Shown here: piece after piece, positions 1 through 8,548 of the stretch | How positions within the stretch are numbered: the stretch's first letter is position 1 | Layout of the letters: every line of letters starts with the position of its first letter | Assembly (NCBI RefSeq): GCF_016616235.1 | Contig: NZ_CP067100.1 | Span: 1,547,001 to 1,611,000, forward strand | From: Bradyrhizobium diazoefficiens | GTDB taxonomy: Bacteria > Pseudomonadota > Alphaproteobacteria > Rhizobiales > Xanthobacteraceae | DNA length: 64,000 nucleotides | Direction: 5' to 3' | Position numbers and translations under genes: made by a program | Notes under the pieces: model-generated | Seen by the model: the letters and a program-made list of their open reading frames with translations, nothing else | The model's database searches: none | What the model was told of the DNA's origin: nothing

Positions 1-2
1 CC

Positions 3-452
3 GGCGGCGCGATCGCCTCCGACGCGATGCCGTGGACGACGTCGGACGGCAAGACCTACACCGGGGATGCCTGGCCGCTGCCTGAGGATGCCACCTCGCA
101 TCCACGCTCGGCCGGCTGCTTCACGAAATTCATCCGCGAATGGGTGCGCGAGCGCAAGACCCTGTCGCTGCTCGAAGGCGTGCGCAAATGCGCACTGATC
201 CCGGCGGAGATCCTGTCGCAAAGCACGCCCTCAATGCGCGCCAAGGGCCGGCTCGATAGCGGCGCCGATGCGGACATCGTCGTGTTCGACTACGAGAAGC
301 TCTCGGACCGCGCGACCTTCGCGGCGATGAACCGTCCGTCGGAAGGCGTGCGGCATCTGATCGTCAGCGGCCAGGTGCTGATCAGCGGCGGCATTCTTGA
401 TGTGACTGCACGGCCGGGAAAGCCAGTGCGCCGCCCCGTCGTCGAGGGCTGA
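3..452 (+). CDS. N-acyl-D-amino-acid deacylase-like amidohydrolase (3' part only)
   Basis: About 149 C-terminal codons are visible; the 5' end lies outside the window. The visible part starts with an ASDAMPW segment, which in D-aminoacylase/D-glutamate deacylase-type amidohydrolases carries the late active-site Asp. It continues with SHPRSAG, a helical stretch with LSLLEGVRKC and IPAEIL, and the terminal beta-sandwich signature GADADIVVFD. That order matches the end of the metal-dependent D-aminoacylase branch of the amidohydrolase superfamily, which hydrolyses N-acyl-D-amino acids. The stop lies 3 nt before the ATG of the CobW-type GTPase, so the two are probably co-transcribed, possibly linking a metal-dependent hydrolase with a metallochaperone. 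The substrate cannot be read from this fragment. Confidence 0.75.
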   Translation, partial: GGAIASDAMPWTTSDGKTYTGDAWPLPEDATSHPRSAGCFTKFIREWVRERKTLSLLEGVRKCALIPAEILSQSTPSMRAKGRLDSGADADIVVFDYEKLSDRATFAAMNRPSEGVRHLIVSGQVLISGGILDVTARPGKPVRRPVVEG

Positions 453-455
453 TCC

Positions 456-1388
456 ATGCCCATTCTGCTGGTGACGGGCTTTCTGGGGGCGGGCAAGACG
501 ACGGTCGTGAACCATCTGCTGGCGAATGCAGATGGGCGGCGGATTGCAGCTGTCGTTAACGATTTCGGCGCGATCAACATCGATGCGGAGCTGATTGCGG
601 GCGCGAGCGAGGGCGTGGTCAGCCTCGCCAATGGCTGCATCTGCTGCTCGCTCGAAGGCGATCTGCTGCGAACGCTTTCGATGCTGCTGCGGCGCGCTCC
701 GAAGCCCGAGTACATCGTGATCGAGACCAGCGGCGTCGCCGATCCCGCCGACATCGTCCGCAACCTGATGGACCCCGTGATCCTGCGCGAGTCGCCGCTG
801 GAGACCGTGCTCTGCGTGATGGACGCATTGACGCCTCCGGCCACGCTGGACGAGGCGCTCCAGCGCTCGCAGCTGCGCGTCGCCGACATCGTGGCGCTGA
901 CCAAGCTGGATCTGGCGGACGAGGGTGCAGGTGCGCGAATGCGCGAAGCCATTCGCGCGCAGCGTGTCCCAGCGGTGGTGGTCGATGCCAGGCACGGCGA
1001 GATTCCGTCCGCGCTGCTGTTTCCGGCGACCGTCGATCGCGCGCCCGCGCCGCGCGATCCGGGGCCGAAACGCCCGGCGGAGGAGCGCTTCGAGACGCTG
1101 AGCTGGACCTCGGACCAGCCGCTCTCGCTGCCGCGCCTGCAGCAGGCCATCGGCCGGCTCGCGCCAAGGCTGGCTCGTGCAAAAGGGCTGTTCGAGACGA
1201 TCGAGCAGCCCGGCCGCATGATGGTATTCCAGTTCGCCGGCGGTCGCGCCACGCTGGCGCCGGGCGATGCACCGGCGGAAGGCGTGCCGCGATCGCGGAT
1301 CGTCTTCATCGCCGAGCTCGGCGTGCTCTCGAAGGCCGAACTCGACGGGATCATGGCGGCGTGCCTTGCGGGCGGGGAAGGCGCGTAG
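456..1388 (+). CDS. CobW/COG0523-family GTP-dependent metal chaperone
   Basis: 310 aa, the usual size for the COG0523 G3E GTPase family. The P-loop GFLGAGKTT lies at about residues 8-16. The metal-binding CxCC motif (CICC) is at 61-64. A Walker-B-like ETSGVADP follows, then TKLD for guanine recognition, and a C-terminal CobW_C domain lies at roughly 215-300. These proteins bind Zn or other transition metals and insert them into client enzymes with GTP hydrolysis. The ATG has GAGGG about 7 nt upstream, inside the end of the preceding gene, and only 3 nt separate the genes. The upstream amidohydrolase, a family that needs metal, is a plausible client, but that is inference. No Zur-type operator is visible because the operon start is off-window. 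Confidence 0.9.
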   Translation: MPILLVTGFLGAGKTTVVNHLLANADGRRIAAVVNDFGAINIDAELIAGASEGVVSLANGCICCSLEGDLLRTLSMLLRRAPKPEYIVIETSGVADPADIVRNLMDPVILRESPLETVLCVMDALTPPATLDEALQRSQLRVADIVALTKLDLADEGAGARMREAIRAQRVPAVVVDARHGEIPSALLFPATVDRAPAPRDPGPKRPAEERFETLSWTSDQPLSLPRLQQAIGRLAPRLARAKGLFETIEQPGRMMVFQFAGGRATLAPGDAPAEGVPRSRIVFIAELGVLSKAELDGIMAACLAGGEGA

Positions 1389-1420
1389 CTCCGATGCAGC
1401 ATCCGCGGAATGCCGTCATC

Positions 1421-1792
1421 TCATTCTCCGTCCGGCTCGGCCGTTTTCTCGGCCGCCTCTTCGCCGTGAATCGGCGGCCCGCCGTGCGCGCCGCGCAGGC
1501 GGATCATGGTGTCGATCACGTCGACGTCGATCTTGAGCATGTCGAGATCGCGCGTCATCTCGCGCACCTCCTGGCCCTTGCGCGCCAGCTCCTCGGAGAC
1601 GTCGACCGCCATCTTGCGCTCGGTCACGTTGCCCTGGGTGTTGACGAACAGTTTTGCCCGCATCCATTCGAGCCGCGCCCGCTGGGTGTCGCGTTCGAAC
1701 TTCTTCTCGGCATGACGCCGCCGCGCCTCCGCATAGGCGGCGATCAATGCGGTTTCCGGCAGGCTCCACAATTGCTCGACCGACATGGTCAT
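1421..1792 (-). CDS. Conserved hypothetical, charged coiled-coil protein
   Basis: 123 aa, highly charged and almost entirely helical. A heptad-rich run from about residue 16 to 95 (rich in E, K, R, with L/I/V/M at spaced positions) suggests a coiled coil. The C-terminal 20 residues are acidic and Glu/Ala-rich. There is no signal peptide, membrane segment or recognisable enzymatic motif. Codon use matches neighbouring real genes better than the competing frame at 1416-1769. It is convergent with the CobW-type gene. Function unknown. Confidence 0.6.
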   Translation of the reverse strand: MTMSVEQLWSLPETALIAAYAEARRRHAEKKFERDTQRARLEWMRAKLFVNTQGNVTERKMAVDVSEELARKGQEVREMTRDLDMLKIDVDVIDTMIRLRGAHGGPPIHGEEAAEKTAEPDGE

Positions 1793-1900
1793 GCGGTTCA
1801 GGTCCTGGGTTCGGCTCGGCGGAGGCTCACTCCGCGCCCTATCAGACCTTTTCAGCCGGCAATTCTCAAGGGGGCATCAGCGGGCTTGCGCCGGGCAGAC

Positions 1901-2278
1901 TCACGCAAATTGCGCGAGACCGTGACCGACGGACCAGTTCTCCTTGGGCGCATCGAGCACGTTCACGAACACGTCCTCGGGGCGGATCCCCGGATTTTCG
2001 CCGAGCAACTGCGCAATCCGTCGGTACAGCGCCTTCTTCTGCTCCGCGGTACGCGAGGCGAACACGGTGATCTGGATCAGCACGGCGTCCTCGCTGCGCT
2101 TGACGCCGTAGGCGTTGCCGCAGCGGAAGTTTGCTGGCGCGAGCTCGCTAATGGTCATGAACTGGTCGCCTTCTGGCACGTTCAGCGCCTCGCGCATGGC
2201 GCGGTAGAGACTGTCGAGAATCGCCTGCCGGTAGGCGTCCGGCTTGCCAGTGCGCATCGAAATGTGAAGAAGAGGCAT
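1901..2278 (-). CDS. Tautomerase-superfamily protein
   Basis: 125 aa starting at an ATG preceded by AAAGGGAG with good spacing; a longer reading from 2419 would run through the operator and is rejected. The protein begins M-P-L-L-H-I-S, so Pro2 is available as the N-terminal catalytic base of the 4-oxalocrotonate tautomerase superfamily. Two beta-alpha-beta units follow. The length fits the double-size tautomerase/MSAD-like subgroup rather than the 62-residue 4-OT type. It is divergent from a TetR regulator and shares a 170-bp intergenic region with a clear palindromic operator, so it is probably the regulated target. The natural substrate (keto/enol or halogenated acrylate) is unknown. Confidence 0.8.
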   Translation of the reverse strand: MPLLHISMRTGKPDAYRQAILDSLYRAMREALNVPEGDQFMTISELAPANFRCGNAYGVKRSEDAVLIQITVFASRTAEQKKALYRRIAQLLGENPGIRPEDVFVNVLDAPKENWSVGHGLAQFA

Positions 2279-2379
2279 GAGCTGCTCCCTTTGAATGCGG
2301 GCGCTGGCCGGCGAGGGCGCATGCAAGCGCCCGCCGTTCGGCCCTTGACGAAACGGGCTATCAATCCGCCTTGATTTTT

Positions 2380-2390
2380 GACACGATGTC
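2380..2390. promoter_or_regulatory. TetR operator, site 1 (GACACGATGTC)
   Basis: An 11-bp palindrome GACA-N3-TGTC between the divergent tautomerase and TetR genes. It is preceded by TTT. Together with site 2 it forms a larger perfect inverted repeat with 14-bp arms (2377-2390 and 2407-2420). Confidence 0.7.
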
Positions 2391-2406
2391 CAGAAATCAC
2401 ATTCTT

Positions 2407-2417
2407 GACATCGTGTC
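2407..2417. promoter_or_regulatory. TetR operator, site 2 (GACATCGTGTC)
   Basis: Second GACA-N3-TGTC palindrome, 27 bp from site 1 and its exact reverse complement, followed by AAA. It overlaps a TTGACA hexamer at 2405-2410 on the + strand and one at 2419-2414 on the - strand. A bound repressor could therefore block promoters in both directions. It sits about 30 bp before the tetR start. Confidence 0.7.
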
Positions 2418-2447
2418 AAATATTGCGAACGGTTAAAGGAGCATCGA

Positions 2448-3047
2448 TTGAGGCCGCGCGAATTCGATCACGACGACGTCTTGCGCATCGCGTTCGAGCA
2501 GTTCTGGCGCAAGGGCGTCCGCGGCACCTCGCTGTCGGACATCGCGCGCGACGCCGGCGTCCAGCGCGGCAGTCTCTACAATGCCTTCGGCAGCAAGGAG
2601 GCGCTGTTTCTCCAGGCCTATGAGCGCTATGCCGGCGATTATCTCGCCGCGCTGCAAAAGGCGCTCGGCGCAGGCTCCTTGCGAAAACGCCTCACCGCGT
2701 TTTTCGATCTGACCATCACCAACTTCCGCTCGGGCTCGCCGCCGCGCGGCTGTCCGACCACGCGCGGATTGATGGAGCTCGGCGCGGCTGCGGGCGAAGG
2801 GCTGGATGAAGAAGCGCGCCAGGCTTTTGCGAGCCTCGTGTCGCGCATCACCGCTCTGGTTCAGGACACGTTGGCGGCAGGTGCCGCGCGCGGTGAGTTC
2901 GAAGGCAATCCTGCGGCGGCAGCGCTGCATATCGTCACGGTGACGCGCGGGCTCGCTGTGCTCGAACGTGCATTCGATGACGAGGCCCAGTTGCGCAAGA
3001 TCGCAGCCCACACGATCGATCTCGTGCTCGGCAAAAGGGGCTGCTAG
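2448..3047 (+). CDS. TetR/AcrR-family transcriptional regulator
   Basis: 199 aa. TTG start with AAAGGA 7 nt upstream; no ATG fits better. Residues 8-55 form a TetR N-terminal helix-turn-helix (GTSLSDIARDAGVQRGSLYNAFGSKEALF in outline), with the conserved GxLYxxFxSKE recognition helix. The C-terminal ligand domain is typical of the YxaF/AcrR-like group and holds a PPRGCPTTRG segment seen in many short-chain-quinone- or aldehyde-responsive TetRs. It is divergent from the tautomerase. The duplicated GACA-N3-TGTC palindrome in the intergenic region is the likely binding site, giving autoregulation plus control of the tautomerase. Confidence 0.9.
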   Translation: MRPREFDHDDVLRIAFEQFWRKGVRGTSLSDIARDAGVQRGSLYNAFGSKEALFLQAYERYAGDYLAALQKALGAGSLRKRLTAFFDLTITNFRSGSPPRGCPTTRGLMELGAAAGEGLDEEARQAFASLVSRITALVQDTLAAGAARGEFEGNPAAAALHIVTVTRGLAVLERAFDDEAQLRKIAAHTIDLVLGKRGC

Positions 3048-3154
3048 CGCGACGGGTATTGCCGGATCCTGCTTACGGGAACCCGAATGCTTAAGGCTTT
3101 GCTAAGGGAGACGGGATAATCTGGCATGACAGCCCTTCATTCTTGCGAGCACCG

Positions 3155-4837
3155 ATGATTTTCTCCCGCATCAGTTTCAAGCTGGTCCTGATTGTCGGCA
3201 TCAGCCTCGTCGGCATGATTGCGCTGGTGCCGATCGCGCTCTCGACTCTGCGCAGCCAGATGATCGCCGACCGCCAGGCCAAGACGCAGCACATGGTGGA
3301 TGTCGGCTACGGCATCCTGGCGCACTACCAGAAGCTCGAGAGCGACGGAAAACTCACCCGCGAGCAGGCGCAGGCCGGTGCGACGGCCGAAATCAAGAGC
3401 CTGCGCTACGACAAGGTCGAATATTTCTGGATCAACGACATGACCCCGAAAATGGTCATGCACCCGATCAAGCCGGAGCTCGACGGCAAGGATCTTTCCG
3501 CGATGAAGGATCCCGCCGGCAATGCGCTGTTCATGGGCTTTGTTGACGTCGTCAGGAAACAGGGCGCGGGCTTTTACGGCTATCTCTGGCCCAAGCCCGG
3601 CTTCGACCAGCCGGTCGGCAAAATCTCCTATGTGAAAGGCTTTGCGCCCTGGGGCTGGATCATCGGCACCGGCATCTATCTCGACGACGTCGACGCCGTC
3701 TTTCGCCAGGACGCGATGACGTTCGCGCTGGTGTGTCTCGCCGTGTTCGTGCTGGTGCTCGGCGCCTCCTTCGTGATCGGCCGCAGCGTCACCAAGCCGC
3801 TGGCGAAGATCACCGCGCTGACCGAGCGCCTCGCCGCCGGCGACAGCGCCTTCGATGTGCCCTACACCGATCGCCGCGACGAGGTCGGCGGGCTCGCCAA
3901 GGCGCTTGCCGTGTTCAAGGACAATGCATCGACGGTGGGCCGGATGCACGCCGAGCAGCAGGAAACCAAGCAGCGGGCCGACGACGAGAAGCGCAAGGCG
4001 ATGGCCGATCTCGCCGGCAAGTTCGAGGCGAGCGTCCAGGCCGTGGTTCGCGACGTCTTCAACGAGGCGCGCGCGATGCAGCAGGCCGCGCAAGGCATGT
4101 CGGAGACCGCGAACAAGGCGACCGACCGCGCCAGCTTCGTCGCCACTGCCTGCCAGCAGGCCTCCAGCAACGTGCAGACGGTGGCCTCGGCCGCCGGCCA
4201 GCTGTCCGCCTCGATCACCGAGATCAGTCAGCGTGTCGCGCAGGCGGCAAGCGTGGCCGACAAGGCCGCGGCCGACGGCCAGCGCACCAACGACACGGTG
4301 CAGGGGCTCGCCGCCGCCGCGCACAAGATCGGCGAGGTCATCGACCTCATCAACCAGATTGCCTCGCAGACCAACCTGCTCGCGCTGAACGCCACTATCG
4401 AGGCGGCGCGCGCCGGTGAAGCCGGCAAAGGTTTTGCCGTGGTCGCGAGCGAAGTGAAGTCGCTGGCGAGCCAGACCGCGAAGGCGACCGACGAGATCGG
4501 CGCGCAGATCACCGCGATCCAGGGCGAGACCAACCAGGTGGTCGGCAACATCGACAGCATCCGCAAGACCATCATGGAGGTCAACGAGATCTCCGCCTCG
4601 ATCGCAGCGGCGGTCGAAGAGCAGGGCGCTGCGACGCAGGCGATCGCCCACAGCGTGCAGGAGGCGGCTTCCGGCACCGATCAGGTCTCGCAAAACATCT
4701 CCGGCGTCACCGAGGCGACGGCGGAGACCGGCCAGGCCGCAGGGCTTGTGCTGCAATCGAGCGGCCGGCTGGCGCAGAAGCTGCAATCGCTCGAGAACGA
4801 AGTCAGCACCTTCGTTGCGGGCGTGCGGGCGGCTTGA
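3155..4837 (+). CDS. Methyl-accepting chemotaxis protein with Cache sensor
   Basis: 560 aa from the ATG at 3155; a TTG 12 nt upstream is an alternative start. TM1 lies at about 8-30, then a periplasmic single Cache domain at about 35-185 with the typical YFWINDM, MVMHPIKP and KGFAPWGWIIGTGIY blocks. TM2 is at about 188-208, HAMP at 209-262 and the coiled-coil signalling domain thereafter. The hairpin tip around 400-440 (NQIASQTNLLALNATIEAARAGE) binds CheA/CheW. No C-terminal CheR-tethering pentapeptide is present. Small-molecule-binding Cache domains of this type often sense organic acids. No che genes are nearby, so it must work with a distant chemotaxis cluster. Confidence 0.93.
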   Translation: MIFSRISFKLVLIVGISLVGMIALVPIALSTLRSQMIADRQAKTQHMVDVGYGILAHYQKLESDGKLTREQAQAGATAEIKSLRYDKVEYFWINDMTPKMVMHPIKPELDGKDLSAMKDPAGNALFMGFVDVVRKQGAGFYGYLWPKPGFDQPVGKISYVKGFAPWGWIIGTGIYLDDVDAVFRQDAMTFALVCLAVFVLVLGASFVIGRSVTKPLAKITALTERLAAGDSAFDVPYTDRRDEVGGLAKALAVFKDNASTVGRMHAEQQETKQRADDEKRKAMADLAGKFEASVQAVVRDVFNEARAMQQAAQGMSETANKATDRASFVATACQQASSNVQTVASAAGQLSASITEISQRVAQAASVADKAAADGQRTNDTVQGLAAAAHKIGEVIDLINQIASQTNLLALNATIEAARAGEAGKGFAVVASEVKSLASQTAKATDEIGAQITAIQGETNQVVGNIDSIRKTIMEVNEISASIAAAVEEQGAATQAIAHSVQEAASGTDQVSQNISGVTEATAETGQAAGLVLQSSGRLAQKLQSLENEVSTFVAGVRAA

Positions 4838-4856
4838 TACCGCATCGATCCCGTCT

Positions 4857-4888
4857 GCCGTGGCGCGGATAATCCGCTCCGCCACGGC
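4857..4888 (+). terminator. Terminator-like hairpin after the MCP gene
   Basis: Perfect 9-bp stem GCCGTGGCG (4857-4865) / CGCCACGGC (4880-4888), with a smaller CGGAT-A-ATCCG hairpin inside the loop. It starts 20 bp after the stop. There is no T tract, so a Rho-independent role is uncertain. Confidence 0.4.
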
Positions 4889-5028
4889 GTGTGCGGTCGA
4901 CTGAAATTCCGGCCCGCGGGACCGGTCATCGCGACCGGCGTTCCCGCCCTTGACGGCTGCGGCGAAAGTGAAGAAGCAGGATCATCGAACCTGCCGACCC
5001 GCAGCCCGCGCGGGCATGGAGACGCCGC

Positions 5029-8000
5029 ATGTCGTTCAAGAGACTCCTGATCGCTAACCGCGGCGAGATCGCCATCCGCATCGCGCGCGCGGCGGCCGAT
5101 GCCGGCATCGCGACGGTCGCGATCCACCCCGCTGACGATGCGCTGTCGCTGCATGTGCGCGTCACGGATGAGGCGGCCGAAATCCCCGGTCGCGGCGCGC
5201 GAGCCTATCTCGACATCGAGGCCGTGGTGAAGGTCGCGAAGAGCGCGGGCTGCGATGCCGTACATCCCGGCTACGGCTTCCTCAGCGAGAACGCGGCGTT
5301 CGCCAAGGCCTGCGCCGATGCGGGCATCGCCTTCGTCGGACCGAAGCCGGCCGCACTGGAGCTGTTCGGCGACAAGGTCGCAGCACGTCAGCTGGCAAAG
5401 CGCTGCGGCGTTCCGATCATCGCCGGCACCAGCGGGCCGTCGAGCCTCGAGGAGATCACGGCGTTCTTCGAATCCCTCGGCAAGGGCGCCGCGGTCGTGA
5501 TCAAGGCGATGGCTGGCGGCGGCGGCCGCGGCATGCGCGTGGTGGAGACCGCATCCGATCTTGCGGAAGCCTATGCGCGCTGCCAGTCCGAGGCCAAGGC
5601 CGCATTCGGCTTCGACGGCGTCTATGTCGAGCGGCTGATCCGGCAGGCACGCCATATCGAGGTGCAGATCATCGGCGACAGGCACGGCGCGATCTCTCAT
5701 CTCTGGGAGCGCGAATGCACCATCCAGCGCCGGCACCAGAAGCTGATCGAGGTGGCGCCGAGCCCCTCGCTCGGCGACGGCTTGCGCGGCCGCATCATCG
5801 AGGCGGCCAAGCAGCTCGCGGCCGCCGCGTCGTACGACAATCTCGGCACCTTCGAGTTCCTGGTTGACGGCGCTGCCGAGGACAGCTTTGCCTTCATCGA
5901 GGCCAATCCGCGGCTCCAGGTCGAGCACACCGTGACAGAGGAGGTGCTCGGCCTCGATCTCGTCCGCGCCCAGCTCGCGGTCGCTGCGGGGGCGTCGCTC
6001 GCGTCTCTCGGTCTTGCGCAAGGCTCGATTCCGAAGCCGCGCGGCTATGCCATGCAGCTTCGCGTCAACATGGAGACGCTGGACGAGACGGGCGCGACGC
6101 ATCCGACCGGCGGCACGCTCGCCGTGTTCGAGCCGCCGTCGGGCCCCGGCGTCCGCGTCGACAGTTTTGGCTACGCCGGCTACAAGACCAGCGCCGCCTT
6201 CGACTCGCTACTGGCCAAGGTGATCGTGCATACGCCGGGCGAAGCCTGGCATGACGTCGTGGCAAAAGCCTCGCGCGCCCTGCGCGAGTTCCGGATCGAC
6301 GGTGTCGTCACCAACATCGCCTTCCTCCAGGCCGTGCTGGCGCATCCAGATTTCAGGACCAACCGGATTGCGACCGATTTCATCGATCGCAATATCGGCA
6401 AGCTCGTCGACGCCGCAGATGGCGCGGCCAGGCCGCTCTATTTTGCCGCGACGGAGCGAAGCGGCGGTGACGCCGCCGAGGCGCATGCGGTGCAAGTGGT
6501 GCCCGAAGGCGCCGTGATGGTCGCGGCGCCGTTGCAGGGAACCATTGTCACCATCCAGGTGAAGCAAGGCGAAATCGTCCGCCCGGGCCAGCAGCTCGCC
6601 GTGATCGAGTCCATGAAGATGGAGCATCTTGTGATGGCCGAGCAGGGCGGCCGCGTCATGAGGCTTGTCGCCGGCGACGGGGTCACGCTGATGCATGGCG
6701 AGCCGATCATGTATCTGGAGCCGCTCGATGTCGCGGCTGATAGCACGACCGCGGAAGCCGATATCGATCTCGACCACATCCGTCCCGATCTTGCCGAAGT
6801 GATCGCGCGTCAGGCCAATACGTTCGACGCCAACCGCCCGGCCGCGGTCGAGCGCCGCCGCAACACCAACCAGCGCACCGCGCGCGAGAACGTCGCCCAG
6901 CTCGTCGACGACGGCTCGTTCATGGAGTATGGCAGCCTCGCCATCGCCGCGCAGCGGCGCCGGCGCAAGCTCGACGACCTCATCAAGAACACGCCGGCCG
7001 ACGGCCTCGTGATGGGCGTTGCCACCGTCAACGCCGAGAAGTTCGGGCCCGAGGGCGGACGCTGCATCGTCGTTGCCTATGACTACACGGTGCTCGCCGG
7101 CACGCAGGGGCATATGAACCACAAGAAGATCGACCGCATGCTGACGCTTGCGGAAGATTGGCGCGTGCCGCTGGTGTTTTATGCCGAGGGCGGTGGCGGC
7201 CGGCCCGGCGACACCGACCGGCTCGGCATGACCGGCCTTGACGGTCCGTCCTTCGTCCAATTCGCAAAGCTCTCCGGCCTGGTGCCGGTGGTTGGCGTCG
7301 TCTCCGGCTATTGCTTCGCCGGCAATGCGGCGATGCTCGGCTGTTGTGACGTGATCATCGCGACCAAAAACGCCTCGATCGGCATGGGCGGCCCGGCGAT
7401 GATCGAGGGCGGCGGGCTCGGCGTCTATCATCCGGCCGAAGTCGGCCCTGTGACGTTCCAGGCGCCGAACGGCGTCATCGATATCCTCGTGGAGGACGAG
7501 GAGGAGGCGACATCCGTCGCGCAAAAATACCTGTCCTATTTCCAGGGCGCGGTGACGGAGTGGCAGACCGCCGACCAGCGCCTGCTCCGCCGCGAGATCC
7601 CCGAGAACCGGCTGCGCGTCTACGACATCCGCAGCGTGATCGATCTCGTTGCCGACAAGGACAGCGTGCTGGAGCTGCGCCGCGACTACGGCCTCGGGAT
7701 GATCACCGCGTTGATCCGCATCGAAGGCAAGCCATTCGGCCTGATCGCCAACAATCCGCGCCACCTCGGCGGCGCGATCGATGCGGATGCCGGCGACAAG
7801 GCCGCACGCTTCCTTCAGCTCTGCGACGCCTTCGACCTGCCGATCGTCTCGCTCTGCGACACGCCCGGTTTCATGGTCGGCCCCGAGGCCGAGAAGACCG
7901 CGATCGTGCGCCACGTCTCGCGCATGTTCGTGACCGGCGCGAGCCTCACCGTGCCGCTGTTCGGCATCGTGCTGCGCAAGGGCTATGGGTTGGGTGCGCA

Positions 8001-8334
8001 ATCGATGATCGGTGGCGGCTTCCATGCCTCGTTCTTCACCGCGGCCTGGCCGACCGGCGAATTCGGCGGCATGGGGCTCGAAGGCTATGTCCGCCTCGGC
8101 TTCCGCAAGGAGATGGAGGCGATCGCCGATCCCGAGGAGCGCGAAGCCTACTACCGCAACAAGGTCGCCGAGCTCTACACCAACGGCAAGGCGGTCTCGA
8201 TCGCCTCAGTGTTCGAGATCGACAACGTCATCGATCCCGCCGAGACGCGGCGCTGGATCATGGCGGGCTTGCGTTCGGTGCCGAAGCCGCCAGCGAGGAC
8301 GGCTAAGAAACGGCCTTGCATCGATACGTGGTGA
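5029..8334 (+). CDS. Single-chain biotin-dependent acyl-CoA carboxylase (long-chain type)
   Basis: 1101 aa, fusing all three parts of an acyl-CoA carboxylase. Residues 1 to about 450 are biotin carboxylase (ANRGEIAIRI near the start, ATP-grasp glycine loop GGGGRGM near 164, EANPRLQVEHTVTEE near 310). A biotin carboxyl carrier domain at about 490-570 carries the biotinylation motif ESMKM with biotinyl-Lys530. Residues about 595-1090 are the carboxyltransferase, with N and C crotonase-like halves (NPRHLGGAIDADAGDKAARF and CDTPGFMVGPE). This order matches the single-chain long-chain acyl-CoA carboxylase (LCC) known from mycobacteria and Rhodopseudomonas, a homohexamer that carboxylates acyl-CoAs. 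It is often mis-named pyruvate carboxylase or carbamoyl-phosphate synthase. ATG start; it stands alone, followed by an AcoR-like regulator. Substrate chain length is not determined by sequence. Confidence 0.9.
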   Translation: MSFKRLLIANRGEIAIRIARAAADAGIATVAIHPADDALSLHVRVTDEAAEIPGRGARAYLDIEAVVKVAKSAGCDAVHPGYGFLSENAAFAKACADAGIAFVGPKPAALELFGDKVAARQLAKRCGVPIIAGTSGPSSLEEITAFFESLGKGAAVVIKAMAGGGGRGMRVVETASDLAEAYARCQSEAKAAFGFDGVYVERLIRQARHIEVQIIGDRHGAISHLWERECTIQRRHQKLIEVAPSPSLGDGLRGRIIEAAKQLAAAASYDNLGTFEFLVDGAAEDSFAFIEANPRLQVEHTVTEEVLGLDLVRAQLAVAAGASLASLGLAQGSIPKPRGYAMQLRVNMETLDETGATHPTGGTLAVFEPPSGPGVRVDSFGYAGYKTSAAFDSLLAKVIVHTPGEAWHDVVAKASRALREFRIDGVVTNIAFLQAVLAHPDFRTNRIATDFIDRNIGKLVDAADGAARPLYFAATERSGGDAAEAHAVQVVPEGAVMVAAPLQGTIVTIQVKQGEIVRPGQQLAVIESMKMEHLVMAEQGGRVMRLVAGDGVTLMHGEPIMYLEPLDVAADSTTAEADIDLDHIRPDLAEVIARQANTFDANRPAAVERRRNTNQRTARENVAQLVDDGSFMEYGSLAIAAQRRRRKLDDLIKNTPADGLVMGVATVNAEKFGPEGGRCIVVAYDYTVLAGTQGHMNHKKIDRMLTLAEDWRVPLVFYAEGGGGRPGDTDRLGMTGLDGPSFVQFAKLSGLVPVVGVVSGYCFAGNAAMLGCCDVIIATKNASIGMGGPAMIEGGGLGVYHPAEVGPVTFQAPNGVIDILVEDEEEATSVAQKYLSYFQGAVTEWQTADQRLLRREIPENRLRVYDIRSVIDLVADKDSVLELRRDYGLGMITALIRIEGKPFGLIANNPRHLGGAIDADAGDKAARFLQLCDAFDLPIVSLCDTPGFMVGPEAEKTAIVRHVSRMFVTGASLTVPLFGIVLRKGYGLGAQSMIGGGFHASFFTAAWPTGEFGGMGLEGYVRLGFRKEMEAIADPEEREAYYRNKVAELYTNGKAVSIASVFEIDNVIDPAETRRWIMAGLRSVPKPPARTAKKRPCIDTW

Positions 8335-8367
8335 GGGCGGTGCAGCAATAGCTGCGCAGCGGCGGTT

Positions 8368-8473
8368 GTCGTCATTCCGGGCGATGCGAAGCATCGAACC
8401 CGGAATCTCGAGATTCTCAGGTGCGCAATTGCGCACCATAGGTCGGCTCTTTGAGCCGCCCCGGAATGACGGC
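8368..8473. repeat. Intergenic palindromic repeat with 16-bp core palindrome
   Basis: Outer arms GTCATTCCGG (8371-8380) and CCGGAATGAC (8461-8470) enclose several hairpins, including the perfect 16-bp palindrome GTGCGCAATTGCGCAC at 8421-8436. It lies between the carboxylase stop and the AcoR-like gene. The same 16-mer recurs at 60688 inside another palindromic element. Confidence 0.7.
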
Positions 8474-8548
8474 AAAACCGGTTCCCGATTGACATCCCCG
8501 CCCGTGCTGCCAGACTTTGCGCAATAATACAGGGTGGAGACGTCCGCG

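Noticed and set aside
1416..1769. Alternative - strand frame overlapping the coiled-coil gene
   Set aside because: Competes with 1421-1792, whose reading has a plausible amphipathic composition; this frame is Arg/Gly/Ala junk.
2279..2419. N-terminal extension of the tautomerase to 2419
   Set aside because: It would run through the operator and move Pro2 from the N-terminus, where the family needs it; the ATG at 2278 has a good ribosome-binding site.
3137..4885. 582-codon open frame on the - strand opposite the chemoreceptor
   Set aside because: Antisense shadow; composition rich in Asp, Arg, His and Gly with no domain, while the + strand encodes an unmistakable MCP.
6208..8025. 605-codon open frame on the - strand inside the carboxylase gene
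   Set aside because: Antisense shadow of a conserved multidomain enzyme; no start signal or motif.
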